This document shows, piece after piece, positions 15,466-18,849 of a DNA stretch of 18,849 nt. This DNA comes from Candidatus Scatomorpha stercorigallinarum (GTDB lineage: Bacteria; Bacillota_A; Clostridia; Oscillospirales; Oscillospiraceae): positions 1 through 18,849 of the forward strand of contig DVOV01000058.1 of assembly GCA_018713375.1 (NCBI GenBank), in the 5' to 3' direction. Positions within the stretch are counted from its first letter, which is position 1, and each line of letters opens with the position of its first letter. Made by a program: the position numbers and the translations under genes. Below the pieces are notes generated by a model. The model was not told where the DNA came from and ran no database searches. It was given only the letters and a program-made list of their open reading frames with translations.

Positions 15466-16596
15466 ATGGAGATCTATCTTGACAATGCCGCCACCACCCG
15501 CGTCTGCCCGGAGGCGGCCGAGGCGGCGGCCAACGCCATGCTCAACGCCTACGGCAACCCCAGCTCCACGCACGGCAAGGGCCGCGAGGCGAAAAAGCTG
15601 CTCGACACGGCGCGCAAAAACGTCGCCTCCGCGCTCGGCTGCGCGCCGGGAGAGCTGGTGTTCACATCCTGCGGCTCGGAGAGCGACAACTGGGCGCTGC
15701 TCTCCGGTGCGTGGGCGGCCTCCGCCCGCGGCGGGCACGTGATAAGCTCCGCCGTGGAGCACGACGCCGTGCTGAAAACGCTCGACGAGCTGGAGCGCCG
15801 CGGCTACGAGGTCACGCGCCTCGCCCCCGGCGCGGACGGGGCCGCGTCCGTGGACGCCGTGCGCTCCGCCCTGCGGCCGGACACCGTGCTCGTCTCGCTG
15901 ATGATGGTGAACAACGAGACCGGCGCGGTGACGGACGTCGCCGCCGTGGCGCGGATGCTGAAAAAATGCGCCCCCCGCGCGCTGCTGCACACGGACGCCG
16001 TGCAGGGCTTCCTGAAAGTGCCCTTCTCTGCGAAAACGCTGGGCGCGGACCTCATCAGCGTCTCCGGGCACAAGATACATGCGCCCAAGGGCGTGGGCGC
16101 GCTATATATCCGCCAGGGCCTGCACCTGCGGCCCTTCATCGTGGGCGGGGCCCAGGAGGACGGCCGGCGCGCGGGCACGGAGGCCGTGCCGCAGATCTGC
16201 GCCTTCGGCGAGGCCGCGCGCGTGGGCGCCGCGCAGGCGGCGGAGGCGCGCTCGCGCATGTCCGCCCTGCGTGAGCACGCCATAGGGCGCCTCTCGGCGG
16301 CGATACCGGGCTTCACCGTCATCGGCGGCGGGGCCGCGCACATCCTCTCGCTCTCCCTGCCCGGCTACCGCAGCGAGGTGCTGATGAGCTGGCTGGACGG
16401 GCAGGGCATCTGCGTCTCCCGCAGCTCGGCCTGCAAGCGCGGCGCGCGCAGCCACGTGCTGGGCTCCATGGGCGTCGAGCCCCGGGTGATAGACGGCGCC
16501 ATCCGCGTGGGCCTCTCGCGCTACACGACGGCGGAGGAGATCGATGCGTTCTGCGACGCGCTCATCGCGGCCGCCGGGCAGCTCGCGCACAGCTGA
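15466..16596 (+). CDS. cysteine desulfurase, NifS/IscS family
   Basis: This 376-residue PLP enzyme takes sulfur from L-cysteine as an enzyme-bound persulfide, for iron-sulfur clusters or thio-modified tRNA. It begins MEIYLDNAATT, as family members do, with ATG 15466 preceded by AAGGTGA. His99 (SAVEHDA), Asp177 and Gln180 (HTDAVQ) contact the cofactor, Lys203 (SGHKIHAPKG) binds PLP, and Cys323 in SRSSACKRGA is the persulfide cysteine. The loop around Cys323 has the short NifS-like form SSAC followed directly by a basic stretch. No scaffold gene (iscU, nifU) or thiI lies nearby. The open frame extends upstream to 15019 but that part is the mirror of mtaB. The divergent pairing with mtaB suggests sulfur supply for tRNA modification, which is an inference. 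Confidence 0.93.
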   Translation: MEIYLDNAATTRVCPEAAEAAANAMLNAYGNPSSTHGKGREAKKLLDTARKNVASALGCAPGELVFTSCGSESDNWALLSGAWAASARGGHVISSAVEHDAVLKTLDELERRGYEVTRLAPGADGAASVDAVRSALRPDTVLVSLMMVNNETGAVTDVAAVARMLKKCAPRALLHTDAVQGFLKVPFSAKTLGADLISVSGHKIHAPKGVGALYIRQGLHLRPFIVGGAQEDGRRAGTEAVPQICAFGEAARVGAAQAAEARSRMSALREHAIGRLSAAIPGFTVIGGGAAHILSLSLPGYRSEVLMSWLDGQGICVSRSSACKRGARSHVLGSMGVEPRVIDGAIRVGLSRYTTAEEIDAFCDALIAAAGQLAHS

Positions 16597-16844
16597 GCGC
16601 ACAGGCACATTTTACCCGCGCTGCCGCGCCGCGTCAAGGGCGGGCGCAGGATATGGCGCGCATAATGTTATGTAAACTGATTTTGCATATTGCCCGCGCT
16701 ATTCACGCGCGCGGCGCTGTTGAAAAGCCTGTTCAAAGTGTGCAAAACCCGCGCTGTACAAGGGCTCCGGCGGCTTCCGGCCTTAATATATTATTCACAT
16801 TCGACGTGGATAGCGTGTAAATTACGTCTACTTAACATAATTTG
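16597..16844. other. intergenic region without a recognisable gene
   Basis: About 250 bases between the desulfurase stop and the toxin promoter are poorer in GC than the surroundings in places (for example 16780-16844). No convincing reading frame or RNA gene is visible, and no intrinsic terminator for the desulfurase is obvious. A short inverted repeat, GACGT (16803-16807) and ACGTC, lies a little upstream of the toxin promoter and could be an operator, but it is too short to be firm. Confidence 0.4.
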
Positions 16845-16872
16845 TTGACATGTATGAGAATTAGGATATAAA
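16845..16872 (+). promoter_or_regulatory. strong sigma-A promoter of the type I toxin
   Basis: TTGACA (16845-16850) matches the consensus fully. It is followed by a 16-base spacer and TATAAA (16867-16872). The transcript should start near 16879, right at the base of a 10-base-pair hairpin (16876-16885 with 16890-16899). Confidence 0.82.
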
Positions 16873-16875
16873 ATG

Positions 16876-16973
16876 GCCCTGCCCCATTTGGGGCAGGGCG
16901 CGGCCATATACGGTAGGCGGTCACATCCCCTCCATCCCGGAGGGGACTTCTGCCCCCCTCCAGCGAGAGGGGG
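16876..16973 (+). promoter_or_regulatory. structured toxin mRNA leader that hides the ribosome binding site
   Basis: Three perfect hairpins fill the leader. First, GCCCTGCCCC (16876-16885) and its complement 16890-16899, with a loop of four. Second, TCCCCTCC (16926-16933) with GGAGGGGA (16939-16946), loop of five. Third, CCCCCTC (16954-16960) with GAGGGGG (16967-16973), loop of six. The third covers the toxin ribosome binding site, AGGGGG. The pyrimidine arm of the second could also pair with that site. A 5' stem that protects the message and a sequestered ribosome site are established features of type I toxin mRNAs. Confidence 0.7.
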
Positions 16974-16981
16974 TGATGCCC

Positions 16982-17068
16982 ATGTACGTTACATACGCAG
17001 AGCTCTTTACCTTCTGCCTTGTAATACTCGGCGTCATAGGCGTTGTACTCAACGCTAAAAAGAAGTAA
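16982..17068 (+). CDS. holin-like type I toxin, 28-residue membrane peptide
   Basis: This tiny gene codes for a 28-residue peptide: a short polar start (MYVTYAELF), one hydrophobic membrane-spanning segment (TFCLVILGVIGVVL) and a basic tail (NAKKK). This is the pattern of the putative holin-like toxin family common in Firmicutes, related in style to TxpA and BsrG, whose peptides damage the membrane when made in excess. AGGGGG lies eight bases before ATG 16982. An ATG two codons earlier (16976) is too close to it. The gene is too short for usual gene-finding cut-offs. The surrounding signals (strong promoter, locked leader, convergent antisense RNA) support the toxin call more than the peptide alone does. 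Activity is inferred, not shown. Confidence 0.82.
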   Translation: MYVTYAELFTFCLVILGVIGVVLNAKKK

Positions 17069-17146
17069 CCGCCGCTGCCTCCCAAAGCTCGGCGATTACT
17101 TCAAAGACCAATGAGGGGCTGACCGTTTACCGGCCGCGTCCTTTCT
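17058..17146 (-). ncRNA. antisense RNA antitoxin overlapping the toxin mRNA 3' end
   Basis: An RNA of about 85-90 bases is predicted on the minus strand, from near 17146 (set by the promoter at 17153-17181) to a terminator ending near 17058. It is fully complementary to the toxin mRNA from its last codons through its 3' untranslated region. The terminator hairpin pairs 17101-17090 with 17074-17063 and is followed by CTTTTT, which is the mirror of the lysine codons at the toxin's end. Pairing would mark the toxin mRNA for decay or block it, as with RatA on txpA or SR4 on bsrG in Bacillus. The ends are estimates. Confidence 0.75.
17063..17101 (-). terminator. terminator of the antisense RNA, overlapping the toxin stop codon
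   Basis: The minus strand reads AAGTAATCGCCG, a 15-base loop, CGGCGGTTACTT, then CTTTTT. The stem has 12 pairs, one of them a G-U pair (positions 69 and 95). In the plus-strand RNA the same two positions would be C and A, which do not pair, and no T run follows. The structure therefore favours the antisense transcript. Confidence 0.8.
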
Positions 17147-17152
17147 GTACAC

Positions 17153-17181
17153 ATTATACCTGCCGCCGCCTGCGTTGTCAA
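17153..17181 (-). promoter_or_regulatory. perfect consensus promoter of the antisense RNA
   Basis: On the minus strand, TTGACA (17181-17176) and TATAAT (17158-17153) are separated by exactly 17 bases. Both boxes match the sigma-A consensus at every position. An antitoxin RNA that is short-lived needs constant strong transcription, which fits this promoter. Confidence 0.9.
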
Positions 17182-17194
17182 GCGGCGGCTTTTT
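17162..17194 (+). terminator. terminator of the toxin mRNA
   Basis: GCCGCCGC (17162-17169) and GCGGCGGC (17182-17189) form an 8-base stem with a 12-base loop, followed by five T (17190-17194). The minus-35 box of the antisense promoter lies in its loop, so the two transcripts overlap by the whole antisense RNA. The toxin message would be about 315 bases, mostly untranslated. Confidence 0.78.
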
Positions 17195-17213
17195 GATTGC
17201 CACGGCGGGGCGC

Positions 17214-18308
17214 TCAGACGCCCAGGAAACCGCGCAGGTCGAGCGAGAGCTGCTCCGCGCCCTCGCGGTTGAGCGAATAGATGCTGCGCGCGCCGCGCAG
17301 TTCAAAGCCCACCAGGCGGGCGTTCAGCAGTATCTGCATGTGGTGCGTCACCGTGGCGGCGGAGAGCCCGGTTATAGAGGCGAGCTCCCCTGCGCTGCGC
17401 GGGGCTTCGCGGAGGGCGGCGAGGATGTCGAGACGCTTTTTGTCGGCCATGGCCTTCAGCGAATCCTGGAAGCGGAGCATGGAAAATGCCTCCGAGCGCG
17501 TCAGCAGCTGGACGAACAGGCCGGAGATGAACGGCCACGGCCCGTCGCGGCCCTGCTCAACGAGCAGCGCGTCGAGAACGATGGTCATGGTGGAGAAGTG
17601 CTCGAGGCCGGGGCGCACGATATACCGCCCGTCGGGCAGCGAGAGGTCCGACGGGCCCTCGAACAGCGCGTCAAGCCCGCCGGCGTCGAGGGCCTCTTTC
17701 GTGCGCGCGTACCAGTCGTCGATGAGCGGCGCGGCGAGGGGTAGCTTTTCCCGGTAGAGCTCCTCGCCGCGGCGGAGCACGGAGCCGATCTCCGCTTTTC
17801 GCCGCTCCCAGTTGATACAGAGGTCGAGCATGTTCCAGCGGTGGGAGGGCGGCACCTCGCGCTCGTCGAGGCCGGACATCAAGCGCACGAACTCCTCGAG
17901 CGTGAGCTCGCGCATATAGCCCTCGTCGCCGGGCGCGAGGGCGGCCGCGTCGTTATATATGAGCGCGGCGAGCTTCTCGCGGCCAAAATCGTGCTCCATC
18001 GCCAGGCGCACCAGGGCGGAGGGGGTGGAGAGCGCCTCGTTGGGCGCGCGGTAGTCGCGCCGCAGCACCTCCTCGCTCAGGCCGAGGCCCTTGACGACGT
18101 GCCGCTCGATCTCGCGCAGCGGCGTGAACCACTTTTCGCAGGCCGCGCGGCTGAGGCCGAAGCGGCGCGCGTAGTGCTCCGCGGCGTGCTCAATGTCGGC
18201 CCAGCCGGGGTCGCGCCCCTCCCCTGGGCCGAGGGCGGCGTCGAGGATGTAGGTCACTTCATAGAGCGCGTCAGGCTCCTTTGTCAAAATGTATTCTTTA
18301 CCAGCCAT
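17214..18308 (-). CDS. long transcription regulator with a C-terminal ArsR-type winged helix
   Basis: This 364-residue protein ends in a winged-helix domain of the ArsR type (about residues 285-360): MADKKRLDILAALREAPRSA, then ELASITGLSAATVTHHMQIL as the helix-turn-helix, then a wing with LRGARSIYSLN. Plain ArsR proteins have about 100 residues, so some 280 residues in front are extra. I cannot name that part; it is acidic and mostly helical in look, has no membrane segment and no obvious metal-binding cysteine pair, and may be a ligand-sensing domain. The start, ATG 18308, has AAGGAG seven bases before it and lies one base after the stop of the MFS gene on the same strand. The likely role is local control of that transporter. 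Confidence 0.8.
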   Translation of the reverse strand: MAGKEYILTKEPDALYEVTYILDAALGPGEGRDPGWADIEHAAEHYARRFGLSRAACEKWFTPLREIERHVVKGLGLSEEVLRRDYRAPNEALSTPSALVRLAMEHDFGREKLAALIYNDAAALAPGDEGYMRELTLEEFVRLMSGLDEREVPPSHRWNMLDLCINWERRKAEIGSVLRRGEELYREKLPLAAPLIDDWYARTKEALDAGGLDALFEGPSDLSLPDGRYIVRPGLEHFSTMTIVLDALLVEQGRDGPWPFISGLFVQLLTRSEAFSMLRFQDSLKAMADKKRLDILAALREAPRSAGELASITGLSAATVTHHMQILLNARLVGFELRGARSIYSLNREGAEQLSLDLRGFLGV

Positions 18309-18309
18309 C

Positions 18310-18849
18310 TCAAAGCTCCTTAAACGCCCTCATACGGGTCACGATATAGAACAGCACGGCGCAGCCAAGGCTCAAATAGAACAGGCATTCCGGCACGGAC
18401 ATAAACGCAGCGGCGGCGGAGCACATCAGCGTGCCGGCCGGCGACATGAGCATCAGCAGCGAATTCGTAACGCCCGTCGTGCGCGAGAGGTATTCCTTAT
18501 CTGTATACATCATGAAGCGCGAGCTGTACAGGGTGTTCAGCACGCCCAGGCAGAGCCCCTCCACAAGGCAGCCGGCGAGCAGCGCCGCGGCGCGCCAGGC
18601 GAGCGTGGGCAGCAACAGCAGCGCCGGCATCGCCACGCCCGACAGGGCGAAGGCGAGCCCGGAGACCGTGGCCGTGGTCCTGATGCGGAGCTTTTCCAGC
18701 CAGGGCACGATGAGCGCGCCCACCGCCACGCCGCCCACCTGCACCAGCTGCGTGGCGCTCAGCAGCGTGGCGCCGCCGCCGAGGTCGTCAGTGACGAAGG
18801 GCGTGTAGAAGGTGTTTACCGGCGTGGCGATGAAGTTCAGGGCCATGCC
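18310..18849 (-). CDS. MFS transporter, C-terminal part (cut by the window edge)
   Basis: At least 179 residues of a membrane protein are visible; the reading frame continues past the right edge, so the N-terminal half is missing. The part seen has about six hydrophobic segments with short basic loops, such as VPWLEKLRIRTTATVSG and SSRFMMYTDKEYLSRTTGV. This looks like the second half of an MFS protein of the drug-efflux or macrolide-efflux type, where a Lys-Glu-Tyr-Leu/Arg-Ser/Arg stretch after segment ten is common. It is followed one base later by the ArsR-type regulator, so the two are made together. Substrate unknown. Confidence 0.75.
   Translation of the reverse strand, partial: GMALNFIATPVNTFYTPFVTDDLGGGATLLSATQLVQVGGVAVGALIVPWLEKLRIRTTATVSGLAFALSGVAMPALLLLPTLAWRAAALLAGCLVEGLCLGVLNTLYSSRFMMYTDKEYLSRTTGVTNSLLMLMSPAGTLMCSAAAAFMSVPECLFYLSLGCAVLFYIVTRMRAFKEL

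Noticed and set aside
15439..16080. N-terminal extension of mtaB by 214 residues
   Set aside because: This part lies antisense to the cysteine desulfurase and has shadow-frame composition. MtaB homologues begin at the DTLGCKVNQ stretch, a few residues after ATG 15438.
16680..16720. Possible extra promoter or RNA around TTGCATATT and nearby GC palindromes
   Set aside because: The boxes do not form a promoter at correct spacing and no stable hairpin with a T run follows.
16976..16981. Alternative toxin start two codons upstream
   Set aside because: The ATG is only two bases after the ribosome site, while ATG 16982 has the usual spacing of eight.
1..18849. CRISPR arrays, tRNA or rRNA genes, phage genes, classical defence systems
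   Set aside because: I looked for regularly spaced repeats, tRNA cloverleaf signals and recognisable nucleases, integrases or structural phage proteins and saw none.

Overview
The window is GC-rich, densely coded DNA from what looks like an anaerobic, endospore-forming member of the Firmicutes, probably high-GC Clostridia. The evidence is a full-length sporulation sigma factor SigG with a forespore-type promoter, ferredoxin-linked 2-oxoacid oxidation, an ADP-forming acyl-CoA synthetase, and a small holin-like type I toxin of the kind common in gut Firmicutes. I cannot name the genus from sequence alone.

Positions 1-9662 hold one plus-strand operon ending at a strong terminator. It encodes a four-subunit 2-oxoacid:ferredoxin oxidoreductase (the 4Fe-4S subunit is cut by the left edge, then alpha, beta and gamma), a fused ADP-forming acyl-CoA synthetase, an MFS transporter, a sodium:solute symporter, a D-2-hydroxyacid dehydrogenase and a Glu/Leu/Phe/Val-type amino acid dehydrogenase. 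Together these make a complete amino-acid fermentation route: import, oxidative deamination to a 2-oxoacid, oxidative decarboxylation to acyl-CoA with reduced ferredoxin, and recovery of ATP as the acid is released. The hydroxyacid dehydrogenase is a possible redox sink. The substrate is not fixed by the sequence; a branched-chain or similar amino acid is my best guess.

Positions 9667-11791 hold sigG (minus strand, TTG start, sigma-F/G-like promoter), a divergent small lipoprotein gene with nine AT repeats inside its signal peptide, and a 560-bp nested palindrome that fills the whole gap between the lipoprotein gene and the convergent serA. Positions 11792-14155 hold the serine biosynthesis pair serC-serA, overlapping by 8 bases. 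Positions 14152-16596 hold mtaB (tRNA methylthiotransferase) and a cysteine desulfurase, divergent with only 27 bases between their start codons; the desulfurase promoter lies inside mtaB.

Positions 16597-17213 look empty but hold a complete type I toxin-antitoxin module: a consensus promoter, a structured leader that sequesters the ribosome binding site, a 28-residue hydrophobic peptide, and a convergent antisense RNA with its own perfect consensus promoter and terminator. This is the least obvious system in the window. The right end (17214-18849, minus strand) carries an MFS transporter, cut by the edge, followed one base later by a long protein with a C-terminal ArsR-type DNA-binding domain.
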